Source of the DNA: Methylophilus sp. 14
Lineage (GTDB): Bacteria > Pseudomonadota > Gammaproteobacteria > Burkholderiales > Methylophilaceae
Assembly (NCBI RefSeq): GCF_015354345.1
Contig: NZ_JADKYS010000001.1
Coordinates: 558,001 to 622,000, forward strand
DNA length: 64,000 nucleotides
Direction: 5' to 3'
Part shown: in pieces, positions 53,859 to 63,999 of the stretch
How the letters are laid out: each line of letters starts with the position of its first letter
Numbering within the stretch: position 1 is the first letter of the stretch
Program-made: the position numbers and the translations under genes
Notes under the pieces: generated by a model
What the model saw: the letters and a program-made list of their open reading frames with translations, nothing else
Database searches by the model: none
Told to the model about the DNA's origin: nothing

Positions 53859-54062
53859 TTAGTGCTTATGCTTGCTTTCCCAGGTCCTGATTTGTTTCTC
53901 AGCTTCGTCTTTGGTGATGCCGTAACGTTCCTGGATTTTACCGGCGACTTGGTCGCGCTTACCTTCAATCACATCCAGATCGTCATTGGTTAACTTGCCC
54001 CATTGTTCCTGGACTTTGCCTTTGAGTTGTTTCCAGTTGCCTTCAAAAATATCTTTATTCAT
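53859..54062 (-). CDS. CsbD-family stress protein
   Basis: A 67-residue hydrophilic protein of the CsbD family (MNKDIFEGNWKQLKGKVQEQWGK in part, then EGKRDQVAGKIQERYGITKDEAEKQI). Members are small, helical, often strongly induced under general stress; the biochemical role is not known. The start ATG 54062 follows GAGGAG; nine upstream codons lack an SD. The upstream 200 bases hold its promoter and that of lolC. Confidence 0.93.
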   Translation of the reverse strand: MNKDIFEGNWKQLKGKVQEQWGKLTNDDLDVIEGKRDQVAGKIQERYGITKDEAEKQIRTWESKHKH

Positions 54063-54277
54063 GTTTAATCTCCTCAATTTAAGCCACAATTTAAGAATAG
54101 TGTTCAGGTCATTAACCTGTGTTGCATGTTAAAGATAAAGCCGTGTGGATTCAGTCGGCGGGTGGACTAACTTGAGGTCAGATAAGGCTGACATGGGGCG
54201 TCAGAAAAGCTCTATACAGCATGACTTTGCGCGTGTGTGGGTTCCGCTGGGCCATTAAAAGCTGTTAAGATTCGGGC

Positions 54278-55582
54278 ATGAAGAACACACTTTCTGCGTT
54301 GGGCCAATCGCTGCTGCAACGATTGCCCTATGAATACTGGATTGGCTGGCGCTATACCCGCGCCAAGCGTAACAACCATTTCATTTCTTTTATCTCCCTG
54401 ACTAGCATGGTGGGCATTGCGCTAGGCGTGATGGCGCTCATTGTGGTGTTATCAGTGATGAACGGCTTTCAGGACGAGTTGCGCAAACGCATTCTGGGCG
54501 TGGCCTCGCATATCGAGGTGCGTGGTTTTGATGTGGGCCTGGCGGGTTGGCAAGATTTGCAGCAGCAGATTCAGTCTATCCCACCTAAGTCTGTGGCTAG
54601 CCCGATTGAAGGGGTTGCGCCTTATATCATGGCGCAGGGCATGCTCACTTACGATCAGGCAGTACAAGGCGTGCTGATCCGTGGCGTGTTACCCGATCAA
54701 GAGGCACGCGTCTCTGAGCTGTCGACCCAAATGAAAATTGGCCAGTTAAAAGACTTGCAGGCCGGGCAATTTAATATTGTCTTGGGCTCTGACCTTGCCA
54801 TGGCGCTCGGCGTGCGTGTGGGTGAAAAAGTCGTGTTGATGGCGCCGCAAGGGCAGGTGACGCCTGCCGGGCTGGTGCCGCGCATTAAGCAATTTACGGT
54901 GGCGGGGATTTTCCAGGTAGGTATGTATGAGTATGACGCCGGGCTGGCATTAATCCACCTTGATGATGCTGCCAAACTGTATCGCCTGGGCGACCAGGTG
55001 TCTGGCTTGCGTTTGAAGCTGGCCGATTTGTTTATGGCTGACCGTGTGAGTCGCGAGCTGGTCCAGGCATTGGGCCCTAACTATTACGTGACTGACTGGA
55101 CGCAACAGCACGCCAATTTCTTTAAAGCGATTCAGCTTGAAAAGCGCGTGATGTTTATTATCCTGGCGCTGATTGTGGCCGTGGCTGCGTTCAATATTGT
55201 GTCTACGCTGGTGATGGCGGTGACCGACAAGCGCGCGGATATTGCGATTTTGCGCACCATGGGCGCCACGCCGCAAGCCATCCGCAAGATGTTTGTGGTG
55301 CAAGGGGCGATGATAGGCATCATAGGCACGGTGTCTGGCGCGGTGCTGGGCGTGATATTAGCTTTGAATATTGAAACCGTGGTGCCCTGGATAGAGCGCA
55401 CGTTCAATGTGCAGTTTTTATCCAAAGATGTGTATTACATCAGTGACTTACCTTCTAAACTGATGTGGTCAGATGTGACGGCGATTGTCGGTTTGTCTAT
55501 TTTACTGAGCCTGGTCGCCACCTTGTATCCAAGTGCGCGTGCGGCCAGCATGAATCCGGCGGAGGCCTTGCGTTATGAGTGA
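54278..55582 (+). CDS. lolC: Lipoprotein-releasing system permease LolC/LolE
   Basis: Inner-membrane permease of 434 residues that, with LolD, extracts outer-membrane lipoproteins from the inner membrane. The N-terminal motif [29 protein letters not shown] is typical (given here only as the family signature), followed by a periplasmic domain of about 220 residues and three C-terminal membrane segments. Only one LolC/E gene is present, so the transporter is probably the homodimeric LolF-like type. It overlaps lolD by eight bases. Confidence 0.94.
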   Translation: MKNTLSALGQSLLQRLPYEYWIGWRYTRAKRNNHFISFISLTSMVGIALGVMALIVVLSVMNGFQDELRKRILGVASHIEVRGFDVGLAGWQDLQQQIQSIPPKSVASPIEGVAPYIMAQGMLTYDQAVQGVLIRGVLPDQEARVSELSTQMKIGQLKDLQAGQFNIVLGSDLAMALGVRVGEKVVLMAPQGQVTPAGLVPRIKQFTVAGIFQVGMYEYDAGLALIHLDDAAKLYRLGDQVSGLRLKLADLFMADRVSRELVQALGPNYYVTDWTQQHANFFKAIQLEKRVMFIILALIVAVAAFNIVSTLVMAVTDKRADIAILRTMGATPQAIRKMFVVQGAMIGIIGTVSGAVLGVILALNIETVVPWIERTFNVQFLSKDVYYISDLPSKLMWSDVTAIVGLSILLSLVATLYPSARAASMNPAEALRYE

Positions 55583-56279
55583 GTTGATATTGCAATGCCA
55601 GGGACTGGCAAAAACCTATCAAGGCCTGGATACTTCGGTGTTGACTGGTGTCGACCTGCAATTGGCCGCGGGCGACCATGTGGCGATTGTCGGGGCATCT
55701 GGCAGCGGCAAAAGCACCTTGCTGCATCTGCTGGGTGGGCTGGATGCGCCTACGCAGGGCGAGGTGGCATGGTTAGGCAAGCCATTGGCCAGTTTGTCTG
55801 AGCGTGACAAGAGCGCCATGCGCAACCAGTATCTGGGCTTTGTCTACCAGTTTCACCATTTGCTACCAGAGTTTAGTGCGCTCGAAAACGTGGCCATGCC
55901 TTTGTTGATTCGCCGCATGCCGAGAACAGATGCGCTGGCGCAGGCTGAGCACTATTTGTCGCTGGTTGGGCTATCACACCGGCTGGAGCATACGCCTGGC
56001 GAACTCTCCGGTGGCGAGCGTCAACGCGCTGCCCTGGCGCGTGCGCTGGTGACGCAGCCGCGGTGTATCCTGGCTGATGAGCCGACTGGTAACCTCGATC
56101 GGCAAACGGCAGAGCAGGTGTTTGAATTGCTATTGCAAATACAGTCGCAGCAAGGTACGGCGTTAGTCGTCGTCACGCACGACTTGTCCCTGGCGGCACG
56201 TATGCATCGGCAGTATCGTTTGCAGGATGGCACACTGCAAACCCTGGCCTCTGCGCCGCAGGATGTGACTGCCAGTTAG
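55575..56279 (+). CDS. lolD: Lipoprotein-releasing ATPase LolD
   Basis: ABC ATPase of 234 residues powering lipoprotein release. Walker [10 protein letters not shown] (about 41-49), signature [15 protein letters not shown] and Walker [12 protein letters not shown] are intact; [12 protein letters not shown] is typical of LolD. It overlaps the permease gene and precedes comEC by nine bases. Confidence 0.97.
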   Translation: MSELILQCQGLAKTYQGLDTSVLTGVDLQLAAGDHVAIVGASGSGKSTLLHLLGGLDAPTQGEVAWLGKPLASLSERDKSAMRNQYLGFVYQFHHLLPEFSALENVAMPLLIRRMPRTDALAQAEHYLSLVGLSHRLEHTPGELSGGERQRAALARALVTQPRCILADEPTGNLDRQTAEQVFELLLQIQSQQGTALVVVTHDLSLAARMHRQYRLQDGTLQTLASAPQDVTAS

Positions 56280-56288
56280 CGTGACCAC

Positions 56289-58712
56289 ATGCTGCCAGGC
56301 GCCACAGTCGGATTACTGTTTGGAGTTTGGCTGTTTCAGCAGCAATCGCAGTTATGGTCGCTGACGGCGTGGGCAGGCTGGTTGTCATTACTGGCCGCGT
56401 TCGGGGTATTACGATACGGCCTCTTCCACGCTTGGGTGCCAGGCGTTTCTCATTCTTTTCGTTATCAAACACTGCTGCGCAAGCTCTGGTTGGTATTGCT
56501 GATTGCTGCTTTAGGCTTTGCCTACGCGCAGGCGCGCGCCTGGTGGCGCTTGCAATCGGCGCTGCCCGCGGTCTGTGAGCAGCAGGTATTGCAAGTGCAG
56601 GGCGTGATTGTCAGCGTGCCTGAGCGTGATGCGCGTGGCCAGCATGTAGACATGGCGATTGAGCATAGTGTTAACCGCGCCTGTCCGTTACCAGCAAGAC
56701 TGCGCCTCAACTTGTATGAGCAGTCTTATCGCGGTGACACGTCAACACCGGCCGCCCGCATGCCGCGTTTGCAAGCAGGTGAACGCTGGCAATTCAGTGT
56801 CCGCCTCAAACGGCCACATGCCACGCGTAATCCGCATGGATTTGATTATGCTGCCTGGTGTCTGGCGAATGACATCGGTGCCAGCGGGTCCATTGTCACC
56901 AAAGCCCCCATGCATCAATTGCAACCCCTGGCCTGGCAACCTGCTGCGTTGATTGCGCGCTGGCGCGCCAGTGTGGGGGAGCGTATCGAACGCGTGTTGG
57001 GCGCGACGCCCGCCAGTGCCGTCTTGCGTGCGCTGGTGATTGGTGATGACAGCCACATTACGCGCACGGACTGGCAATTATTTGTGGATACCGGCATTAA
57101 CCATTTGGTGAGCATTTCTGGCTTGCACATTACGATGCTGGCTTCATTGGGCTATCTGTGTATCGGTTGGCTCTGGCGATTACGCCCGCGTTGGGCCTTG
57201 CATCTGCCCTCCAAATTGGCGGCGAGCGCGGGCGGCGCATTGGTTGCGATTGCCTATTCGGCCCTGGCAGGCTTTTCTATTCCCACCCAACGCACGCTAT
57301 ACATGTTGCTCACGGTGCTGATGATGCTGAGCCTCAAGCATAGATTGCCTTTTTCCTGGATACTTTGCGTCGCCATGTGGGTCGTGTTGTTGCTGGATCC
57401 GTGGGCGGTCATGGCACCCGGGTTCTGGCTGTCTTTTGGCGCGGTGGCGGTGTTGGCGTTCGCCATGGGTGGGCGTTTGCGCCCGTCACGCTGGTGGCAA
57501 TCTGCACTACAAACACAATGGATTATGACGCTGGCATTGGTGCCAGTACTTATCCTGTTTTTTAACCAACTCTCGTTGGTCTCACCGCTGGCAAATGGCC
57601 TGGCAATTCCCTTGGTGAGTGTAGGTGTGGTGCCGTTGGCGATTGCCGGGGCAGTGTTGCCCCTGGATGGCTTATTACACATCGCTGCCGGATTGTGGCA
57701 GGTGTGTGCGCACGCCTTAGCCTGGTTGCATCAATTGCCCTGGGCGGTGGGGTATGTGGCGACGCCGCCCATGTGGGCATGGTTGATGGCTATGTCGGGG
57801 ACGCTGGTATGGCTGATGCCTCGGGGCTGGCCCTTGCGCTGGGCCGGGTTGTTATTATGGTTGCCGCTGTGGCAACCTCTGTCACCAGCGTTGCAACCTG
57901 GCCAAATGCGCGTCACTGTGCTGGATGTCGGACAAGGCTTGAGTGTGCTGGTACAAACGGCGCAGCATGCCATGCTATATGATGCCGGGCCGATCTATCA
58001 CGAACAAAGTGATGCGGGCCAGCGTATTGTCTTGCCTTATTTGCGGCATCTGGGCATCCAGCGGCTGGATGTCGCGGTCATTTCGCATGATGATAATGAC
58101 CATGTGGGCGGCATGGCTTCTGTGTTGGCAGGCGTGTCTGCAGGCCGAATATTAAGCTCACTGACTTCTGATGCGGCTTTTTTTACGCAGTTGCAACAGC
58201 TGCCTCAAGCCCCTAGCCTGCCGCGTATTGCCTGCCATGCCGGGCAGCAGTGGCAATGGGACCAGGTGTTGTTTCGGGTGGTTTATCCAACAGAGAGGTT
58301 GCCGACAGGTACGAAGGACAATGATAAAAGTTGTGTGATCCAGGTAGTATCTGCACACGGCAGTATCTTGTTGACCGGCGATATTGAGTATCCCGCCGAG
58401 CTGGCGCTACTTGCGTCTCCCTTCGGCAGCAGCCTGCGTTCTACGGTGATGACCATGCCGCACCATGGCAGTAAAACCTCGTCCAGCCTGGCATTGATCC
58501 GCCAGGTGAACCCCGAGATAGCGATTGCCACTGTCGGTTACCACAACCGGTTTGGTCATCCCAAGCCCGAGGTGATGGCGCGTTATCAGGCATTGGGCAG
58601 CCAGACATTACGCTCAGACCGGGATGGCGCCATTGTACTGGATTTTACCCAGGGCTCGCGTCCACAAGTCCGCCGCTGGCGGGCATTAGAGCCGCACTAT
58701 TGGGAATTGTAA
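56289..58712 (+). CDS. comEC: ComEC/Rec2 family DNA-uptake channel
   Basis: An 807-residue inner-membrane protein of the ComEC/Rec2 family, thought to carry single-stranded DNA across the inner membrane during transformation. It has an N-terminal hydrophobic and DUF4131-like region, a central competence domain (DTGINHLVSISGLHITMLA) with many membrane segments, and a C-terminal metallo-beta-lactamase-like domain (VLDVGQGLSVLV, SHDDNDHVGGM, MPHHGSKTSSS). All three parts are complete, so natural competence is possible. It starts nine bases after lolD; a GTG at 56280 is an alternative start. Confidence 0.94.
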   Translation: MLPGATVGLLFGVWLFQQQSQLWSLTAWAGWLSLLAAFGVLRYGLFHAWVPGVSHSFRYQTLLRKLWLVLLIAALGFAYAQARAWWRLQSALPAVCEQQVLQVQGVIVSVPERDARGQHVDMAIEHSVNRACPLPARLRLNLYEQSYRGDTSTPAARMPRLQAGERWQFSVRLKRPHATRNPHGFDYAAWCLANDIGASGSIVTKAPMHQLQPLAWQPAALIARWRASVGERIERVLGATPASAVLRALVIGDDSHITRTDWQLFVDTGINHLVSISGLHITMLASLGYLCIGWLWRLRPRWALHLPSKLAASAGGALVAIAYSALAGFSIPTQRTLYMLLTVLMMLSLKHRLPFSWILCVAMWVVLLLDPWAVMAPGFWLSFGAVAVLAFAMGGRLRPSRWWQSALQTQWIMTLALVPVLILFFNQLSLVSPLANGLAIPLVSVGVVPLAIAGAVLPLDGLLHIAAGLWQVCAHALAWLHQLPWAVGYVATPPMWAWLMAMSGTLVWLMPRGWPLRWAGLLLWLPLWQPLSPALQPGQMRVTVLDVGQGLSVLVQTAQHAMLYDAGPIYHEQSDAGQRIVLPYLRHLGIQRLDVAVISHDDNDHVGGMASVLAGVSAGRILSSLTSDAAFFTQLQQLPQAPSLPRIACHAGQQWQWDQVLFRVVYPTERLPTGTKDNDKSCVIQVVSAHGSILLTGDIEYPAELALLASPFGSSLRSTVMTMPHHGSKTSSSLALIRQVNPEIAIATVGYHNRFGHPKPEVMARYQALGSQTLRSDRDGAIVLDFTQGSRPQVRRWRALEPHYWEL

Positions 58713-58750
58713 TTTATGGCAATTGTACCTTGATGGATACCGGACAAAAC

Positions 58751-58779
58751 TTGCCCTCAGGCCTGGTTAACGCTAAAGT
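58751..58779 (+). promoter_or_regulatory. Sigma-70 promoter candidate before the exbB operon
   Basis: TTGCCC (58751-58756) and TAAAGT (58774-58779) are separated by 17 bases, matching the -35 and -10 boxes at four and four or five positions. It lies in the 90-base gap after comEC and about 34 bases before the exbB start, so the following genes may have their own promoter. Confidence 0.5.
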
Positions 58780-58812
58780 AGCGAAAGTTTAAAAACAACT
58801 GGAGTGTTTGCT

Positions 58813-59418
58813 GTGTGGGAAATTATTTTAGCGGCCGGCTGGCCTATCTGGCCTCTGATTATTGCCTCTGTGATTGCCTTCGCTATCATCGTTGAGCGAT
58901 TCTGGGCATTAAGAGCCTCGGTTGTGACGCCTGAGCAATTACTGCCAGAAGTACAAAACTGGTTAAAGCAGGGCGGGGTGACGCGTGAAACGCTGAGCCG
59001 CCTCGAAGCACACTCCCTGTTGGGTAAAGTATTTGCCAGCGCACTGGCCAATATGAATAACTCACGTGACGTGACCAAAGAAGCGATTGAAGAAACCGGC
59101 CGTGCCGTGGCACACAAGCTGGAACAATACCTGCCAACCCTGGGCACCATTGCTACAGTGGCCCCCTTGCTTGGTTTGCTGGGTACAGTGATCGGGATGG
59201 TGGAACTGTTCGGTTCATTTACCAACAGCGGTCATGACGTGGCGCAATTTGCGCGCGGTATTTCTGTGGCGCTGTATAACACGGCGGCCGGTATCGTGGT
59301 GGCGGTGCCTTCCATGATTGCTTACCGTTATTTCCGCGGCAAAATTGATGGCTTCCTGGTCGACATGGAACAGCAAGCGATCAAGCTGGTAGAGATTATC
59401 CACGGTGACCGTGGCTAA
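58813..59418 (+). CDS. exbB: MotA/TolQ/ExbB proton-channel protein
   Basis: A 201-residue inner-membrane protein of the MotA/TolQ/ExbB family with three transmembrane segments. The conserved region GTIATVAPLLGLLGTVIGMVELF (given as a family hallmark) and ARGISVALYNTAAGIVVAVPSMIAYRYF are present. It forms a proton channel with the ExbD/TolR protein downstream. The start is GTG 58813, eight bases after GGAG; the GTG at 58804 overlaps that SD. No tonB follows; the next genes are lipid A genes, an order seen in many betaproteobacteria. Confidence 0.92.
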   Translation: MWEIILAAGWPIWPLIIASVIAFAIIVERFWALRASVVTPEQLLPEVQNWLKQGGVTRETLSRLEAHSLLGKVFASALANMNNSRDVTKEAIEETGRAVAHKLEQYLPTLGTIATVAPLLGLLGTVIGMVELFGSFTNSGHDVAQFARGISVALYNTAAGIVVAVPSMIAYRYFRGKIDGFLVDMEQQAIKLVEIIHGDRG

Positions 59419-59454
59419 GACCATCGCGAGCATATTGAACACAAAGGCAATGTC

Positions 59455-59883
59455 ATGAATTTCAAACGTGGTGTCCGTAACGAAGAGTTGGAAATCAACT
59501 TTATTCCACTGATCGACGTCCTGCTGGTGATTATTATCTTTTTGATGGTGAGCGCGACGTTCTCTCGTACCAGCGAACTGCAAATTAACTTACCAACCGC
59601 CGATGCCAATGCTCCGCAAGAAAAGCCGCTGACGATCACGGTAGAAGTCGATGCCAATGGCCGCTACCTGGTGAATGGCAAAGAAGCCAACGGTGCCGTT
59701 GTGTCTGACCTGGCGGCAGTGCTGACACAAGTCGGGTCCGAAGGGCCGGCTGGCAAAGAGCCTACCATTATTATCAACGCCGATGCCAAGGCCACACATC
59801 AGTCAGTGGTGAATATTATGGAAGCTGCGCGCACGGCCAATTACACGCATATTACGTTTGCGACGCAGGTGAATTCCCGCTAA
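59455..59883 (+). CDS. exbD: ExbD/TolR biopolymer transport protein
   Basis: A 142-residue partner of ExbB. A short cytoplasmic start is followed by one membrane segment (about 18-40) with the conserved Asp (NFIPLIDVLLVIIIFLMV), and a periplasmic domain ends the protein. The pair turns proton flow into a force on outer-membrane or envelope partners. It lies 36 bases after exbB and 84 before msbA. Confidence 0.94.
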   Translation: MNFKRGVRNEELEINFIPLIDVLLVIIIFLMVSATFSRTSELQINLPTADANAPQEKPLTITVEVDANGRYLVNGKEANGAVVSDLAAVLTQVGSEGPAGKEPTIIINADAKATHQSVVNIMEAARTANYTHITFATQVNSR

Positions 59884-59967
59884 TGTTGCCGGTAACACCA
59901 TCTGCTCCATCAACAAGCCCGTCAACCTTGGCGGGCTGTTTGTTTTTAGTCTGCCCGAGAAAATCGC

Positions 59968-61722
59968 ATGGCGCGTAAGTCCTCTTCTGAGTCGGTGGTC
60001 ATCACCAATCCTGTGCTGCTCTATAAGCGCTTGTTTGCCTACGCCTGGCATTACAAGATGCATTTTGCATTGTCCATGGTGTCTACGGCTATTTTGGCCT
60101 CCAGCAACACCTTGTTTCTGGCACTGATTAAAGAAGTCACCGATGCAGGCTTTGCCAAGTCTGGCGACCATGATGCGTATGTGCTGCCTCTGATGTTGTT
60201 TGGCCTGATGGCCATCAGGGCGGTGGCCGGATTCTTTTCGGTCTATAGTTTGCGCACTGTGGCCAGGCGCGTGGTGGAAGTCTTGCGCAAGCAGATTTTT
60301 GCCAAATTACTGATGTTGCCAGTGAGTTTTTTTGATGCCAATTCCAACGGCTTGCTGGTCTCTAAAATGACCTATGACATTGAGCGCCTGTCTACTGTGG
60401 TCACGCGTTCTGCACTCAATGTGTTGCGCGATGTGCTGACAGTGATCGGCCTGATTGGCTACATGCTGTACCTGGATTGGCGTTTGACGCTGATTTTTGC
60501 CTTGGTTGCCCCGTTGATGGGCTTGTACCTGGCGCGCACCACGCCCAAATTGCGGGCCAATGCTAAAAAAGTGCAACAGGCGGTTGGCGAGATTACCAAA
60601 ACCGCAGAAGAGGCGATTGCTGCACAGCGTATCGTGAAGATTTTTGGCGCGCAGGCGTTCGAGAATGACCGCTTTGGTGAGGTGGTGAGCCGCAACCGTC
60701 AACTCGAATTACGTACGGCCAGAATTTCTGGACTCAATAGTTTCGTGATTGAAATTTTGTCTGCCGTGGCCTTGGGACTGGTGGTTTTCTACGCGCTGGC
60801 GCAGTTTACCGTCGGCGAGTTTGCCGCCTTTGTGGGGGCGTTAATGATGCTGATTGCGCCGATTAAACATATCACTGCTGCCAATGAAGATTTGCAGATT
60901 GGCCTGGCGGCGGCGCAAAGTGTGTTTGATGTGCTGGATATTGAAAATGAAGTCGATCAAGGCAAGTATCAAGTTGGTCGAGCCCAGGGCGCCTTGCGTT
61001 TTGATCAAGTCACCGTGCGCTACCCGCAAGCCAAGAAGGATGCTTTGTCTGCCTTGAGTTTTGAGATTGCAGCGGGTGAAAAAGTCGCGTTAGTGGGCCG
61101 CTCAGGCAGCGGCAAAACGACGCTGGTTAACCTGTTGCCGCGCTTTTACGAGTCGCAACAGGGCCGCGTGTTGCTGGATGGCCACGATGTGCGGGATTAC
61201 CAGCTCGACAATTTGCGCGCGCAGTTTTCGTTGGTCAGCCAGGATATTGTGTTATTTAACGATACCATCTTTAACAATATTGCCTATGGCGCGTTGCGTG
61301 ATGCCAGTGAGCAGGAAGTGATTGAAGCGGCGAAAGCGGCGAATGCTTGGGAGTTTATCCAGCAAATGCCACAGGGCTTGCAAAGCGAGATCGGTGACCG
61401 TGGCGTACGCTTGTCCGGTGGCCAGCGTCAGCGCCTGGCGATTGCACGCGCTATTTTGAAAAATGCGCCGGTATTATTACTGGATGAAGCGACTTCGGCG
61501 CTGGATAGTGAGTCTGAATTGCATGTGCAAATGGCACTGGACCGCCTGATGCGTGACCGTACGACCATTGTCATTGCACACAGGCTGAGTACCATTGAAA
61601 ATGCTGACAGAATTTTTGTCATGGATCACGGCAATATTATAGAAACTGGCTCACATCAGACCTTGCTGGCACAGAACGGCTATTACAGCAGGCTTTATCA
61701 CAAGCAGTTTCAAGACGACTGA
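59968..61722 (+). CDS. msbA: Lipid A export ATP-binding/permease protein MsbA
   Basis: ABC exporter half-transporter of 584 residues that flips lipid A core across the inner membrane. Six transmembrane helices occupy about residues 20-320; the ATPase domain has Walker A GRSGSGKTT (about 377-385), signature LSGGQRQRLAIARA and Walker B LLLDEATSALD. It overlaps lpxK by one base (TGATG). The arrangement msbA-lpxK is widely conserved. Confidence 0.97.
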   Translation: MARKSSSESVVITNPVLLYKRLFAYAWHYKMHFALSMVSTAILASSNTLFLALIKEVTDAGFAKSGDHDAYVLPLMLFGLMAIRAVAGFFSVYSLRTVARRVVEVLRKQIFAKLLMLPVSFFDANSNGLLVSKMTYDIERLSTVVTRSALNVLRDVLTVIGLIGYMLYLDWRLTLIFALVAPLMGLYLARTTPKLRANAKKVQQAVGEITKTAEEAIAAQRIVKIFGAQAFENDRFGEVVSRNRQLELRTARISGLNSFVIEILSAVALGLVVFYALAQFTVGEFAAFVGALMMLIAPIKHITAANEDLQIGLAAAQSVFDVLDIENEVDQGKYQVGRAQGALRFDQVTVRYPQAKKDALSALSFEIAAGEKVALVGRSGSGKTTLVNLLPRFYESQQGRVLLDGHDVRDYQLDNLRAQFSLVSQDIVLFNDTIFNNIAYGALRDASEQEVIEAAKAANAWEFIQQMPQGLQSEIGDRGVRLSGGQRQRLAIARAILKNAPVLLLDEATSALDSESELHVQMALDRLMRDRTTIVIAHRLSTIENADRIFVMDHGNIIETGSHQTLLAQNGYYSRLYHKQFQDD

Positions 61723-62780
61723 TGTTGCGCACCTGGTTTGAACGGCAATGGCAAACACGCGGCTGGGCGCAATGTCTGCTGTTGCCGTTATCGTGGGTAT
61801 TCGCGCTGCTCGCAGCAGGCAGGCGTTATGGTTACCGTATCGGCCTATTTTCCAGCCAGGCCTTGCCGGTGCCAGTCATTATTGTGGGCAACGTCTCTGT
61901 CGGCGGTGTTGGTAAAACGCCGTTGGTCATCTACCTAGCGCAACAATTACGGGCGGCGGGATTTACGCCTGGCATCTTGAGTCGTGGTTACGGGGGGCAG
62001 CATCGCGGTGAGGTGACGCCAGAGAGTGCGCCTGCACGATGTGGCGATGAGCCGGTGTTGATTGCCCGCCGCACGGGCTGCCCGGTCTGGGTAGACCCTG
62101 CACGGGCGGCTGGTGGCCTAGCCTTGCTCAAGGCGCATCCTGAGGTGAATGTGTTGCTCTGTGATGATGGCCTGCAGCATTATGCCTTGCAGCGCGATAT
62201 TGAAATTGCCGTGGTGCAACGGCCATTAGGCATAGGCAATGGCCAACTATTGCCCGCCGGACCCTTACGCGAGTCCATGAATCGTTTACGCTCAGTCGAC
62301 CTGGTGGTCGAAACCGGGCAGTTGCCAGCGTCGCCAGTGCATAGCCAAACTTATCAACTGACCTTGCACGCGGGTGCATGGACCTCGGTCGCAGATTTTG
62401 TGAGTGAAACCAACAATGACGCTTTACGCAAGCAGTCCGTTGCGCAGGGCCTGGTTGCGGTGGCAGGCATCGGGCATCCACAACGTTTTTTTCAGCTGCT
62501 GACGCACATGGGGCTGGACTTTGAACAGCGCCCGCTAGCAGACCATCATGCCTATACCCAGGCCGACTTGTTATCATTGCGCGGAAAAACCATCTTGATG
62601 ACCGAGAAAGATGCCGTAAAATGTCAGCATCTGGGGTTGGAAAATGCCTGGTTTCTGCCCGTATCGGCAGAACTAACCCCTGTGGGTCATGATCAATCAC
62701 TGGCAGCCTCTGTCATTGGCCTGTTGAAACACAAGCATGCAAAAGCAGCCATGCCACCATATAAAGGAAGTCAAAAATGA
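61722..62780 (+). CDS. lpxK: Tetraacyldisaccharide 4'-kinase LpxK
   Basis: Lipid A biosynthesis kinase of 352 residues that phosphorylates the 4' position of the disaccharide. The P-loop [14 protein letters not shown] and the later ILSRGYGG and [13 protein letters not shown] are characteristic. The length is normal. It overlaps both neighbours: one base with msbA and four (ATGA) with the trm112-like gene. Confidence 0.96.
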   Translation: MLRTWFERQWQTRGWAQCLLLPLSWVFALLAAGRRYGYRIGLFSSQALPVPVIIVGNVSVGGVGKTPLVIYLAQQLRAAGFTPGILSRGYGGQHRGEVTPESAPARCGDEPVLIARRTGCPVWVDPARAAGGLALLKAHPEVNVLLCDDGLQHYALQRDIEIAVVQRPLGIGNGQLLPAGPLRESMNRLRSVDLVVETGQLPASPVHSQTYQLTLHAGAWTSVADFVSETNNDALRKQSVAQGLVAVAGIGHPQRFFQLLTHMGLDFEQRPLADHHAYTQADLLSLRGKTILMTEKDAVKCQHLGLENAWFLPVSAELTPVGHDQSLAASVIGLLKHKHAKAAMPPYKGSQK

Positions 62781-62959
62781 ATCCCAAATTACTGGAAATC
62801 CTGGTTTGCCCAGTGACCAAAGGGCCGTTGGCCTACGATAAGCAAAAGCAGGAACTAGTCTCAAAAAATGCACGCCTGGCGTATCCGGTGCGAGATGGTA
62901 TCCCCGTCATGCTGGAAGACGAAGCGCGTCGTCTGGACGAGCACGAGTACAGTGAATAA
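62777..62959 (+). CDS. Trm112/YcaR-family small protein
   Basis: A 60-residue protein of the Trm112 (YcaR, UPF0434) family. [18 protein letters not shown] and the C-terminal RNA/protein-interacting part [16 protein letters not shown] are typical. In bacteria the gene is almost always between lpxK and kdsB, as here; the role is not certain, though related eukaryotic proteins stabilise methyltransferases. Confidence 0.94.
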   Translation: MNPKLLEILVCPVTKGPLAYDKQKQELVSKNARLAYPVRDGIPVMLEDEARRLDEHEYSE

Positions 62960-62961
62960 CG

Positions 62962-63702
62962 ATGTTTAAGGTTGTTGTTCCTGCCCGCTTTGCCAGCACA
63001 CGGTTGCCGGGCAAACCACTGGTCGATATTGCAGGCAAGCCTATGGTTGTTCGCGTGGCCGAACAGGCCGCCAAAAGCCTGGCGAATGAGGTGGTGATTG
63101 CGACAGACCATGACGATATCCTGCACGCTGCTGGTGCATATGGTGTGGCGGCTGTGATGACACAGGTTGACCATGTCTCTGGCACCGATCGTATTGCTGA
63201 GGTCGTGGCGAAAATGGGCTGGCCGGATGAGATGATTGTGGTGAATGTGCAGGGCGACGAGCCGCTGATTGATCCGGTCTTGATTAACGAAGTCGCGCAA
63301 ACCCTGGCCAGCGACCCGCATGCGGTGATGTCTACCGCCTGCCATCCTATTCATGAGGCTGAGGCGTTTGAAAACCCGAATGTGGTTAAAGTGGTATTAA
63401 ATGCCAGACAGCAAGCCCTGTATTTCAGTCGTGCGGCCATTCCGTTTCCACGTGACGCCGAGTATAAGCAGTCTCTGGTCGCCCATCGCCATATTGGCAT
63501 TTATGCTTACCGGGTGGGTTTTCTCAAGCAATACGCGAGTTTGCCAGTGACTGCACTTGAAAAAATTGAAAGCCTGGAGCAGTTGCGCGTGTTGTATCAC
63601 GGTTATCAAATTGCGGTGACCATCACCGCGCATGCGCCTGCGAGTGGTGTGGACACCCCTGAAGATTTAGATTTGGTGCGGAAAGTATTTGTCGTGTCGT
63701 GA
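62962..63702 (+). CDS. kdsB: 3-deoxy-manno-octulosonate cytidylyltransferase
   Basis: CMP-Kdo synthetase of 246 residues, activating Kdo for LPS inner-core synthesis. The nucleotide-binding [14 protein letters not shown] and the motifs ATDHDDI and NVQGDEPLI are present. It starts two bases after the trm112-like stop and is the last gene of the operon that began with msbA; a terminator follows. Confidence 0.97.
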   Translation: MFKVVVPARFASTRLPGKPLVDIAGKPMVVRVAEQAAKSLANEVVIATDHDDILHAAGAYGVAAVMTQVDHVSGTDRIAEVVAKMGWPDEMIVVNVQGDEPLIDPVLINEVAQTLASDPHAVMSTACHPIHEAEAFENPNVVKVVLNARQQALYFSRAAIPFPRDAEYKQSLVAHRHIGIYAYRVGFLKQYASLPVTALEKIESLEQLRVLYHGYQIAVTITAHAPASGVDTPEDLDLVRKVFVVS

Positions 63703-63718
63703 TGTGTGAAACATAGGC

Positions 63719-63752
63719 AATAAAAAAACCTGCATCTGCAGGTTTTTTTATT
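63719..63752. terminator. Bidirectional terminator after kdsB
   Basis: Two 16-base perfectly complementary arms (63719-63734 and 63737-63752) with TC between them: an A-rich / ACCTGCA core / T-rich hairpin that works in both directions. It ends the LPS operon and the converging PEP-CTERM gene. Confidence 0.93.
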
Positions 63753-63768
63753 GCGCGTTACGCGTCAA

Positions 63769-63999
63769 TTAGTTTTTTCTCTGACGGCGTACAGCAATCG
63801 TACCCATCAAAGCCAAACCGGCAAACATCATGCCATATGTTTCTGGCTCTGGTACTGGCACCGTGATTGGGTTGATGGTGTAGCTACCTTCGTAGCGGCC
63901 ACCAGCAATCAGGTTGAATTGCAAAGTGTAGTTACCTGCGGCCAGGTTGGACACGCTGAATGTGTATCTGGTCAGGTCAAATGGAACCAGGGTCGGTGC
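63769..63999 (-). CDS. PEP-CTERM protein, C-terminal fragment cut by the window end
   Basis: The last 76 codons of a minus-strand gene whose start lies beyond base 64000. The C-terminal sorting signal is clear: VPEPETYGMMFAGLALMG followed by a basic RRQRK end, the PEP-CTERM tripartite signal recognised by exosortase. The preceding part (FDLTRYTFSVSNLAAGNYTL) looks like a secreted beta-rich domain. Such proteins are exported and sorted in bacteria that make exopolysaccharide, and are frequent in Methylophilaceae. The function of this one is unknown. Confidence 0.88.
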   Translation of the reverse strand, partial: APTLVPFDLTRYTFSVSNLAAGNYTLQFNLIAGGRYEGSYTINPITVPVPEPETYGMMFAGLALMGTIAVRRQRKN